Positions 16,065 to 22,838 of a stretch of DNA of 23,856 nucleotides are shown piece after piece. A program made the translations under genes and the position numbers. Position 1 is the stretch's first letter. The number at the start of each line of letters is the position of its first letter. The notes beneath the pieces are model-generated. The model ran no database searches and had not been told where the DNA came from. It saw only the letters and a program-made list of their open reading frames with translations. The DNA is from an uncultured Lachnospiraceae bacterium (GTDB lineage Bacteria; Bacillota; Clostridia; Lachnospirales; Lachnospiraceae). The stretch is taken from assembly GCA_910588865.1 (NCBI GenBank), contig CAJUSJ010000032.1, positions 18,043 to 41,898 on the forward strand, in the 5' to 3' direction.

Positions 16065-17402
16065 TTAATGAGGGCATTTGGTGTAGGAGTATTCTCTCAA
16101 GAGTTCTCCCACTACTATATAGCCGCATATTTGGCATTTCTGTGATGCGAAAAATCGGATAACACAGCCGCCATTGCTCTTTGCGATATGTTTCATATAC
16201 TCGCCGTCTGTAAACACATGGTCGCAGTTGAACCGTGGCTCGGGAAAACCGTCTGTCATGTCATAGATTTGACCATCTTTGGAAATAAATTGTTCGTCAT
16301 AAATGATAGGAATCTCTGCTGTATCTTCTATATCCCATATGTCATCGTAGTCCGAGCCGTAGTCGTAATAAGAACCGATTACCTTTGGCGAATTAAGACC
16401 AAAAAAATCAGCGTCGTCACCTCTAAGTATTTGTATGGATGGACTGGCAAAAGCCGGAATGCTACTCAAAGCTATGGCAACGACTGCGGTAATAGTGGCA
16501 ATAAAATGACGAAAATTATTTTTGTGTTGTTTGTTCATAATACAATCAACCCTTTCTTCTAATTTTTTTTGGTTCTTTGTAAAATAAGAGGAATATTTTC
16601 CGGAGAGACTTTGCTTGCGCGACATCGTTATGATTAAGCGGGCGTATAAAAATTTTGAGTCTTGATTTAACTGCTGTGTGACCCAATCGTCACAAACCAA
16701 TTCCATGGTCTGTTTCAGAAGACTATCCAGAACATATATAAATGGATTGAACCAATAAATCCCTTTACAAATCAGGCACAAAAAATTAATAAGAGTATCA
16801 TGGTTTTTGATGTGTCTTAGTTCGTGAAGAATGATAATCTTCTGCTCAGCCTCAACCCTGTTAGCTGGTAGGATGATAACGGGATGAAGGGTTCCCATTG
16901 TATATGCGGAAACGATAGCATTGCTTTGGTAAAGCTTGATTTCCCGTCCGATATTCATTGCCTTGGCCTGATCTTTCAAGAAAGAACAGAGGGGATCCGA
17001 TTGAATTGCCTCAGCGGAAGAGAAAGCAAACTTTTTTGATTTCCAATACAGAAACAGGTGGTATGCGCATATCGCGCATGCCAGGAGGAGCCATAAGATA
17101 AAAATACCAATCATGGTATGCATTGCTGGATTCACAACAATGTCACCGTCTGTAAAAATAACGGTAGGGATACTGCCCTTGATCAGGGTCATGTCTGTAA
17201 AATTGATGCCGGATATGTCATATAAAACAATATCAGCCAAATCCCTAATAAAAGACAAGGGAAGTATAAAAAGCAGCAGGCATACCTTTAAAACGGTAAT
17301 TTGTAATTTATAATCAAAGGACTCTTTAAAAATTTTTTTTAAAACAATAAATAATAGCAGGAGGATGCTGCCAGATAATATCATTGATAAAATGACATAC
17401 AT
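16065..17402 (-). CDS. BlaR1/MecR1-like membrane metalloprotease (M56) sensor
   Basis: This 445-residue protein has N-terminal membrane segments (about 1-20, 36-52, 97-118) and an M56 zinc metalloprotease domain with HELRH (193-197) and the distal Glu234 in ELVCDDW. A further hydrophobic segment (about 300-318) leads to an extracellular tail. In BlaR1/MecR1 a penicillin-binding domain follows that last membrane segment. Here the tail is only about 125 residues, with no SxxK-type transpeptidase fold visible. It carries five cysteines (393, 413, 423, 426, 443) and histidines, including KCQIC and CPH at the very end. In the family, ligand binding activates the protease and leads to repressor inactivation. 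The ligand here is probably not a beta-lactam. GGGGAGGG precedes the ATG, 12 bp after the repressor gene. Confidence 0.88.
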   Translation of the reverse strand: MYVILSMILSGSILLLLFIVLKKIFKESFDYKLQITVLKVCLLLFILPLSFIRDLADIVLYDISGINFTDMTLIKGSIPTVIFTDGDIVVNPAMHTMIGIFILWLLLACAICAYHLFLYWKSKKFAFSSAEAIQSDPLCSFLKDQAKAMNIGREIKLYQSNAIVSAYTMGTLHPVIILPANRVEAEQKIIILHELRHIKNHDTLINFLCLICKGIYWFNPFIYVLDSLLKQTMELVCDDWVTQQLNQDSKFLYARLIITMSRKQSLSGKYSSYFTKNQKKLEERVDCIMNKQHKNNFRHFIATITAVVAIALSSIPAFASPSIQILRGDDADFFGLNSPKVIGSYYDYGSDYDDIWDIEDTAEIPIIYDEQFISKDGQIYDMTDGFPEPRFNCDHVFTDGEYMKHIAKSNGGCVIRFFASQKCQICGYIVVGELLREYSYTKCPH

Positions 17403-17414
17403 AATATCCCTCCC

Positions 17415-17774
17415 CTATTTAAACTTCTCAAGGTACCGCAGAAGGGCTGCCGTGTCTTCATCATCAATTTCTGCCTGGCCGGAAAGAGCCGCGATAAATT
17501 TTCTCAAGGAACCGCCGTATTCATTGGTCAGATATTCCTGCGCGCGGAGAGTTTCATATTCATCTTTGGTGTGGGCATAGATATATTTTCTTGAATTTTG
17601 TACTACCATGTCTTTTTTTATCAAACGAGATAAAAATGTATTAATTGTCTGACGCTTCCAAAACACCCCCTTTTTTTCCAATTCAGTGCCCAATTCGGCA
17701 ATTGTCATCCAATGCTTATTCTTCCATAATATATCCATAATAAGCTGTTCGGAGTCTGATAAGCTGTAATTCAT
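17415..17774 (-). CDS. BlaI/MecI-family repressor
   Basis: This 119-residue protein matches the BlaI/MecI/CopY winged-helix repressors. The N-terminal LSDSEQLIMDILWKN and the recognition region WKRQTINTFLSRLIKKDMV (about 39-57) are typical, and the C-terminal helices are for dimerisation. It is the first gene of a two-gene operon with the BlaR1-like protease. Two palindromes of the expected TACA/TGTA type lie at 17825-17842 and 17911-17928, one on its own promoter and one on the divergent peptide operon. It therefore likely represses both itself and the peptide cluster. No beta-lactamase gene is in the window. AGGAGGTGA lies upstream of the ATG. Confidence 0.92.
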   Translation of the reverse strand: MNYSLSDSEQLIMDILWKNKHWMTIAELGTELEKKGVFWKRQTINTFLSRLIKKDMVVQNSRKYIYAHTKDEYETLRAQEYLTNEYGGSLRKFIAALSGQAEIDDEDTAALLRYLEKFK

Positions 17775-17820
17775 TATGTCACCTCCTTCTGAACTTTATT
17801 GGAAGTTACCAGTCACTTCT

Positions 17821-17849
17821 ATAATACTACCTTAATGTAGTCGTGTCAA
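17821..17849 (-). promoter_or_regulatory. Promoter of the blaI-blaR1-like operon
   Basis: On the minus strand TTGACA (17849-17844) and TATTAT (17826-17821) have a 17-base spacer. The spacer is almost entirely filled by a BlaI-type palindrome. Confidence 0.85.
17825..17842. promoter_or_regulatory. BlaI-type operator 1
   Basis: This 18-bp imperfect palindrome (7 of 9 pairs, core ACTACCTTAATGTAGT) sits between the -35 and -10 of the repressor promoter. It matches operator 2 at 15 of 18 positions and fits the TACA/TGTA half-sites known for BlaI and MecI. Confidence 0.82.
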
Positions 17850-17875
17850 TACAAAAAATAATATAATATTTAGAA

Positions 17876-17904
17876 TTGACAAATAAAAACAGTGATATTA
17901 TAAT
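17876..17904 (+). promoter_or_regulatory. Promoter of the Cys-rich peptide operon
   Basis: This is a perfect consensus promoter: TTGACA (17876-17881), a 17-base spacer and TATAAT (17899-17904). Transcription should start at about 17911, inside operator 2, so it should be strong unless repressed. Confidence 0.9.
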
Positions 17905-17910
17905 AAAATT

Positions 17911-17928
17911 GACTACATTAATGTGGTC
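17911..17928. promoter_or_regulatory. BlaI-type operator 2
   Basis: GACTACATTAATGTGGTC is an 18-bp palindrome with 8 of 9 pairs. It covers the predicted transcription start of the peptide operon. Its similarity to operator 1 ties the two divergent operons to the same repressor. Confidence 0.82.
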
Positions 17929-17976
17929 ATAATGGTCGATAATGACTAATTATAAATTAATGAAGGAGGTGAGATA

Positions 17977-18285
17977 ATGGAAAAAAAATATGTAACAACC
18001 ATACGTTTCTCAGAAGCGAAACAAGCGCTGGACAAAAAGAATCTATTCTCTTTTAACAACTGCAATTGTGGAACTGGAAATTGTAACTGTAATTGTAGTG
18101 GGGATGGGGCCGTGAATTGCAATTGTCCTTGTTTAGAGGGGATCAATTGCGGTTCTGGTGTGAATTGCGCGAATGGAACGAATTGTAACTGCGGTGTAGG
18201 AAATTGCAATTGTAACTGTGACAACGGCGGATATAATTGTAACTGTGGCGAGGGCAATTGTAATTGCGTACCAACTGAGTCTTAA
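17977..18285 (+). CDS. Asn-Cys repeat peptide, predicted RiPP precursor
   Basis: The 102-residue product has a lysine-rich leader (about 1-26, with VTTIRFSEAKQALDKKN) and a core of Cys, Asn and Gly. It has 19 cysteines, at 29, 31, 36, 38, 40, 48, 50, 52, 58, 64, 70, 72, 77, 79, 81, 88, 90, 95 and 97. Eighteen of them follow an Asn, giving NCNC and NCNCNC clusters separated by short Gly-rich turns. Segments 29-50 and 70-90 look like an internal duplication. AAGGAGGTGA before the ATG is nearly the full anti-16S sequence, implying high translation. Being first in an operon with a radical SAM maturase, a protease-like protein and an exporter, it is most likely a ribosomally made, modified peptide. 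A metal-binding peptide is the alternative. I do not recognise a named family. Confidence 0.9.
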   Translation: MEKKYVTTIRFSEAKQALDKKNLFSFNNCNCGTGNCNCNCSGDGAVNCNCPCLEGINCGSGVNCANGTNCNCGVGNCNCNCDNGGYNCNCGEGNCNCVPTES

Positions 18286-18321
18286 AAGCTTTATACTCAA
18301 CAGACGAATGGGAGGTGTTCT

Positions 18322-19389
18322 TTGGAGGAGATTATACGGTCAAAATTTTTGCGGGTGACTCCGTCAAAGGAGGAAGGCAAACGCGCGGCGTTTTTAGGAT
18401 GCCTTCCGACGACCTGGCAGGTGACGCGAAACGGCGCGTGCCGCGACCAAAAGGAAGAGGAATCTTTCCTGGTGATTCATGAAAGAAATCAAACGGTTAT
18501 AGAAGCCGCGCCTGAAGTGATTGATTTTATTGACCAATATATCACTCCCTGTGCTCTGGCCTCGGAGGATTCCGATGAACAAGAACTCTGTCGTTTGTTG
18601 ACCAAGATTCACTTTCTTCATAATAATGCTTATGCGGAAAGTGAATCTTATGATATTTTGAATAGCTGGCTGCGGGAATTTGAAAAGGAGACCAGATCAC
18701 TTCGGTATCAGGATGTCACAGCCATTTACGCCGCGAGAGCAGGGGAGCCGGTTCAGGAAATTTTAATTGAGATTTTAAAAATAGGACAGGAATTGTACAA
18801 AGAGTTAATTCCCTTTTGGCAGCCCTTGTATATTTTATTTCTCACGCCGGAGGAATACAAAAAGCTTCGGTTGGAATTTAATGTCCCAAGTGATATCAGC
18901 GCTTTCATTGACAGCCGAACACTGTTGATTATGGATTACCAATCATATTTTAAACAAAATAATACAAGATCCTTTTATCCTACGGTCAGGCATGAGCTGA
19001 TTCATATACTGTTTGGGCAGCGCGCGTACTATCTGCCCTTTTGGGTGGAAGAAGGGCTTTGTGAATATTACTCAAAGAAATACCGGATTGATTATCTGAA
19101 TTATGAGATAAAAAGACAGAGACGGATTTCTTTCGCGGAGATTGATTCTGAGAAGGTGAATTATATTTCCCAACTGAATCAGTTTAAGAAGATACAATAT
19201 GTGTTTTATAAGCAGGCGGCAAGTTTTGTGGATTTTTTGTTCCAGATATTTTCGGAAGAGTATATTTGGGACATGATAGGGCGATCCAGTATTCGGAGAG
19301 ATTTTTTTGAGGTGTTAAAAGCCGAACAGGGGATTGGATTGATCCAGTTACAATCCAGATGGGAATCCTTTATTGAGGAATACTCATAG
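18322..19389 (+). CDS. HExxH metalloprotease-like protein of the peptide cluster
   Basis: This 355-residue protein has a gluzincin-like site: HELIH (224-228) with a downstream Glu in WVEEGLCEYY (Glu243/244 or Glu248). It has no signal peptide or membrane segment, so it would act in the cytoplasm. Its place directly after the precursor suggests it removes the leader, but this is inference. Residues about 48-75 (FLVIHERNQTVIEAAPEVID) are faintly reminiscent of PqqD-like recognition domains. The TTG start at 18322 is supported by GGGAGG 6 bases upstream; GTG at 18472 is a weaker choice. Residues about 15-43 are encoded by an in-frame copy of the hairpin repeat that opens the window, so this stretch is probably not ancestral. 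Confidence 0.82.
   Translation: MEEIIRSKFLRVTPSKEEGKRAAFLGCLPTTWQVTRNGACRDQKEEESFLVIHERNQTVIEAAPEVIDFIDQYITPCALASEDSDEQELCRLLTKIHFLHNNAYAESESYDILNSWLREFEKETRSLRYQDVTAIYAARAGEPVQEILIEILKIGQELYKELIPFWQPLYILFLTPEEYKKLRLEFNVPSDISAFIDSRTLLIMDYQSYFKQNNTRSFYPTVRHELIHILFGQRAYYLPFWVEEGLCEYYSKKYRIDYLNYEIKRQRRISFAEIDSEKVNYISQLNQFKKIQYVFYKQAASFVDFLFQIFSEEYIWDMIGRSSIRRDFFEVLKAEQGIGLIQLQSRWESFIEEYS
18366..18446 (+). repeat. Diverged copy of the hairpin repeat, in frame inside a gene
   Basis: It has the same layout as the repeat at 1-202. Outer arms GGAAGGCA (18372-18379) and TGCCTTCC (18400-18407) enclose an inner AACGC/GCGTT hairpin with a 3-nt loop (18380-18392). ACCTGGCAGGT follows at 18412-18422, then an ACGCG/CGCGT hairpin with a 6-nt loop (18424-18439). 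The single-stranded parts match closely, while the paired arms differ yet remain complementary. It is read through as codons of the HELIH protein. Confidence 0.85.
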
Positions 19390-19412
19390 ATATACGGGAA
19401 AGGCGGAACATT

Positions 19413-20804
19413 ATGGCATACTATCTTTCAAAATATTTACAGGAAATATCATCGGACCGGGCGGTTCTTCTTTATCATTCAAAAAATGGAAACAATCTGG
19501 TGATCGACGGAGGAGCGATAGAGGTTTATCACATGCTGAAGGCCGGAGATAGCCTTGAGGTGATCCAGAAGGAAGTGGAAGGCGAACAGCTGCGGGAATT
19601 TCTTGACAGTTTGATTAATAAACATTTTCTGGTTGACGGACAGGAAGATGAATCTTCCTATGTGATCCCTGATGAGGAATACATTAAAGAGGGGAAGATG
19701 CTGGAGCATTTGCGTTTAAATGTGACAGAGGGCTGCAATTTGCGGTGCTCCTATTGTTATGAGCGGGTATCCCAGGTCTGGAACCAAAAGCGGATTATGG
19801 ACTGGGATGTAGCGAAGAAAGCCATAGATCAGTTTTTATTTTATGTTCAGAAAAATGAAAAAAAGAAAATATCCCTGCGCTTTTTCGGCGGGGAACCCTT
19901 ACTGAATTGGGAAGTGATTGAAAAAACCATGGATTACGTAAAGGGTAAATTGCCAGACGACACGCGGGTTAGTTATATCATTAACACAAATGGAACCTTG
20001 ATTGATGATGTCCGGGCGGAATTTTTCGCGAAACACAATATCTCTGTCAGTTTAAGCTTGGACGGCGTAAAAGATATTCATGATAAGTTCCGGGTTTATC
20101 CGGATGGAAGCGGTTCCTTTGAGGTGGTTGACAAAAATATGAACTATCTGATAGAACATGGATGCAATTTTAATTTATCGGTGGTTTGTACAGAGGAAAC
20201 GTTGAAGAGATTGACGGAATTGATTGATTACATTTCCGCGAAGCAGAAAAAAATGAAATATCGGATTCCCGTCTGCTTTAATTTTGTGCAGATTACGGAT
20301 GATGAAGGCCAGTTGACGGAGGACGAAAAGATTGACCTGCTCATTAAAGCCTTGCGGTACGCCAATGAAAAAGAGGTGCAGAGCTTTGGCGGCTTAACGC
20401 ATTTTGTTTTTGAGAAGCTTCTTCATAATTATATCGGTACATACTGCGGGGGAAGTGGAAGCGAATTTTCGGTTGCCCCGTCTGGTGATATCTTTCCCTG
20501 CTCTGGTTTGGATATAAAGCTGGGGAACATTGAAAGCTTTGATGATATTTTCCAATCCGAAACTTATGTGAATTTATGTAAAAGGAAGTCCGGCAATATT
20601 ACGCGGTGCAGGGACTGTGAAATTGAGTGTTTTTGCTCAGGCGGATGTATTGCCGATGTGGTAAGTAAGGAAGACCAGGCACAGGGACGCTTTGATGGAT
20701 ACGAAGAGGGACAAGAGGGACGGCAAAGGGAATCTTCCCCACATCCATATTGCGTGACGCAGAAAAAGTTATTCCGCGAATTGGTAAATTACTATCTTCT
20801 GTAG
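19413..20804 (+). CDS. Radical SAM/SPASM peptide maturase
   Basis: This 463-residue enzyme has an N-terminal winged-helix-like region (about 1-85) that resembles the precursor-recognition domains of RiPP maturases. The radical SAM cluster CNLRCSYC (Cys108, 112, 115) and the SAM-binding FFGGEP (157-162) are intact. The C-terminal SPASM region has Cys345, 363, 399, 402, 406, 408, 412 and 447, enough for auxiliary 4Fe-4S clusters. Such enzymes install thioether or carbon-carbon crosslinks in ribosomal peptides. Ranthipeptide-type maturases of Clostridia, which act on Cys-rich precursors, are the nearest class I can name. The linker between Cys412 and Cys447 is unusually Gly/Glu/Gln-rich. It lies 23 bp after the HELIH gene in the same operon; the Cys-rich peptide is the obvious substrate. 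Confidence 0.93.
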   Translation: MAYYLSKYLQEISSDRAVLLYHSKNGNNLVIDGGAIEVYHMLKAGDSLEVIQKEVEGEQLREFLDSLINKHFLVDGQEDESSYVIPDEEYIKEGKMLEHLRLNVTEGCNLRCSYCYERVSQVWNQKRIMDWDVAKKAIDQFLFYVQKNEKKKISLRFFGGEPLLNWEVIEKTMDYVKGKLPDDTRVSYIINTNGTLIDDVRAEFFAKHNISVSLSLDGVKDIHDKFRVYPDGSGSFEVVDKNMNYLIEHGCNFNLSVVCTEETLKRLTELIDYISAKQKKMKYRIPVCFNFVQITDDEGQLTEDEKIDLLIKALRYANEKEVQSFGGLTHFVFEKLLHNYIGTYCGGSGSEFSVAPSGDIFPCSGLDIKLGNIESFDDIFQSETYVNLCKRKSGNITRCRDCEIECFCSGGCIADVVSKEDQAQGRFDGYEEGQEGRQRESSPHPYCVTQKKLFRELVNYYLL

Positions 20805-20840
20805 CTGACAGAAACCATATGCTGGAAGGGATCATGACCT

Positions 20841-22685
20841 ATGGGAGGCGGTATAAGAAAGATAAGCGGGCGATTGGCCCGCACAGGGAAAAATTATTGC
20901 TTTATTTTACAAAAAGTCTGGCTGGTAGCGCCAAAATACCTGCTCATGTTGATTTTGATTGCTCTTATAGGCGCGGTATTACCTATTTTACCGTTGTTTT
21001 TTATGGAAAGAGTTTTGAACATATTGGTAAACAGCTCAGGCGGAATAAAAGATTACTATTGGCTGGCAGCCTTGCTGGTCATGGCCGGGGCGGTAAATTT
21101 TTTGGGGAATTTTACCAGCGGGTTCCGAACGTACTTATCCAATTTCGCGGTCGGGATCGTTGAGAAGCATATTAATGTTTCAATTGTGGAAATCGCCTCT
21201 TCCACGGATTTGCGCTATGTTGACAGTAAGAACTATTTTGTGAAGCTGGATAACGTGAGACGGTCTCTTGGAAGAAGATGGGATAATCTTGTTTTAGCGC
21301 CAGTGAATTTGCTGGCTCACATGATTACGCTGACAGGCTTATTTTTGATTTTGGGAGCTTATCATGGATGGGTATGCCTGCTGGTTGTCGCGGGTATTAC
21401 CCCAAACGTATTGGTACAGATCAGAAGCCGGGGAATGATGAATGATTTCTATGAACAGCAGTTAGAGGAAAACCGCAAAATCAATTACCTGGAAAATATA
21501 TTAACCAATCGGAGATATGCCGGTGAGCTGCGCTTGTTCCAGGTTAATCAAATATTTATTCATATGTTTGAGGATTTGCTGGACAAACGCCATAGAAAAG
21601 TGAATCAACTGAGAAAGAGGGAGCTGATGCTGACGAGTCTGGCGTCAATGCTGTCGTACGCGACCATCGCGGTCTGCCAGGTCATCATCGCGCGCGATGT
21701 GTTGAGGAAGCGTCTGCTGCTGGGGCAATGGCAGCTTTACACGGGAACCATCAGTTCCATTAGTTTTAATTTGGGTGTTTTGTTTAATATCATCGCCAAC
21801 AGCTATGAAGAGGAATTGTTTTCAAATGTTTTACATGACTTTACCGAAAATACGGTAACCATTGACGTATCAAAAGGAGAGAGCTTAAACCAGCGGGTAC
21901 CAAATGTGATCCAACTGGTGGACCTTGGATTTCGCTATCCGGATTGTGATGATTTCGCCTTAAGGCATATTAACTTAACCATTAAGCGGGGAGAAAAGAT
22001 CGCCGTGGTTGGATTGAATGGCGCGGGAAAAACCACTTTAATTAAGTTGATGGTCCATTTATATAAGCCGACAGAAGGAAAAATTTTATTTGACGGGAAG
22101 GATACATCCACATACGCGTTAAAGGATATTTATCGATTGTTCGGTATTGTGTTTCAGGATCATTCCCGGTACGCCTTTACGTTAAAAGAAAATATAGCGG
22201 TCAGTGATATGAGGAATATCCATGACCAGGAGCGCCTGCGCGCGGCAATGAGGAAATCGGGGGTGGATCAGCTGGAAGCCACCTTGCCCAATGGGGCTGA
22301 TACCTATCTGACAAAGGACTTTGATAAAGACGGAATTGGCGGCTTGTCCGGCGGACAGTGGCAGAAGGTCGCGATTGCCAGAGGATTCTTTAATGACGCG
22401 CCCATTGTTATTTTTGACGAGCCGGCGTCTAACCTTGATCCGGTGGCGGAGTATGAGGTGTATCAAAAGCTCCTTGCCCTGTCAGAAGAAAAGACGGCCA
22501 TGGTCATTTCCCATCGGCTATCCAGCGCGAGAATGTCGGATAAAATCATCTTATTGGATAAAGGAACCATAATAGAGTGCGGCAGCCATGAGGAGCTGAT
22601 GAAAAGAGGAGAGAGGTATGCTCATCTGTTTCAGTTACAGGCCAGGCAATATGTACAGGAAAGCGGTGACGCGGATGGAAGTTGA
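20841..22685 (+). CDS. ABC exporter, fused permease and ATPase
   Basis: This is a 614-residue half-transporter of the type I exporter fold. Residues about 30-330 hold the membrane helices (for example LMLILIALIGAVLPILPLFF and GLFLILGAYHGWVCLLVVAG). The nucleotide-binding domain has Walker A GLNGAGKTT (391-399), Q-loop Gln439, signature LSGGQ (502-506), Walker B IVIFDEP (522-528) and the H-loop in ISHRL (His558). There is no C39 peptidase domain, so leader removal would need a separate protease such as the HELIH protein. It ends the operon 36 bp after the maturase gene and most likely exports the modified peptide. The ATG at 20841 follows GGAAGGGA by about 10 bases. No clear terminator was seen after it. 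Confidence 0.92.
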   Translation: MGGGIRKISGRLARTGKNYCFILQKVWLVAPKYLLMLILIALIGAVLPILPLFFMERVLNILVNSSGGIKDYYWLAALLVMAGAVNFLGNFTSGFRTYLSNFAVGIVEKHINVSIVEIASSTDLRYVDSKNYFVKLDNVRRSLGRRWDNLVLAPVNLLAHMITLTGLFLILGAYHGWVCLLVVAGITPNVLVQIRSRGMMNDFYEQQLEENRKINYLENILTNRRYAGELRLFQVNQIFIHMFEDLLDKRHRKVNQLRKRELMLTSLASMLSYATIAVCQVIIARDVLRKRLLLGQWQLYTGTISSISFNLGVLFNIIANSYEEELFSNVLHDFTENTVTIDVSKGESLNQRVPNVIQLVDLGFRYPDCDDFALRHINLTIKRGEKIAVVGLNGAGKTTLIKLMVHLYKPTEGKILFDGKDTSTYALKDIYRLFGIVFQDHSRYAFTLKENIAVSDMRNIHDQERLRAAMRKSGVDQLEATLPNGADTYLTKDFDKDGIGGLSGGQWQKVAIARGFFNDAPIVIFDEPASNLDPVAEYEVYQKLLALSEEKTAMVISHRLSSARMSDKIILLDKGTIIECGSHEELMKRGERYAHLFQLQARQYVQESGDADGS

Positions 22686-22723
22686 GTCCGCGGTGCCGCT
22701 TTCTCTCGTGCATAAGAAAAATG

Positions 22724-22737
22724 CGAACAAAAGTTCG
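22724..22737. promoter_or_regulatory. Candidate LexA (SOS) box upstream of ffh
   Basis: CGAACAAAAGTTCG is a perfect 5-bp inverted repeat with a 4-base centre and fits the Gram-positive LexA box pattern CGAAC-N4-GTTCG. It ends 14 bases before the -35 of the ffh promoter. A chance palindrome is possible. Confidence 0.45.
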
Positions 22738-22751
22738 TAAAGAAAAAATAC

Positions 22752-22780
22752 TTGACACCGGTCTTCTTTTCGTGTATGAT
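22752..22780 (+). promoter_or_regulatory. Promoter of ffh
   Basis: TTGACA (22752-22757) and TATGAT (22775-22780) have a 17-base spacer. It gives ffh its own transcription start, independent of ylxM and of the peptide operon. Confidence 0.85.
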
Positions 22781-22838
22781 AACACAGGTGACGGAGATCA
22801 CAGGCAGGAGTGACCGGGATCCGGACAGGAGGGGAATC

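Noticed and set aside
16065..17774. Beta-lactam resistance locus
   Set aside because: A BlaI/BlaR1-like pair is present, but there is no beta-lactamase or PBP gene and the sensor lacks a penicillin-binding domain.
17946..18257. Minus-strand Pro/Gln/Leu-rich frame opposite the Cys-rich peptide
   Set aside because: Its repetitive composition simply mirrors the Asn-Cys codon repeats; the plus-strand gene has the promoter, operator and ribosome binding site.
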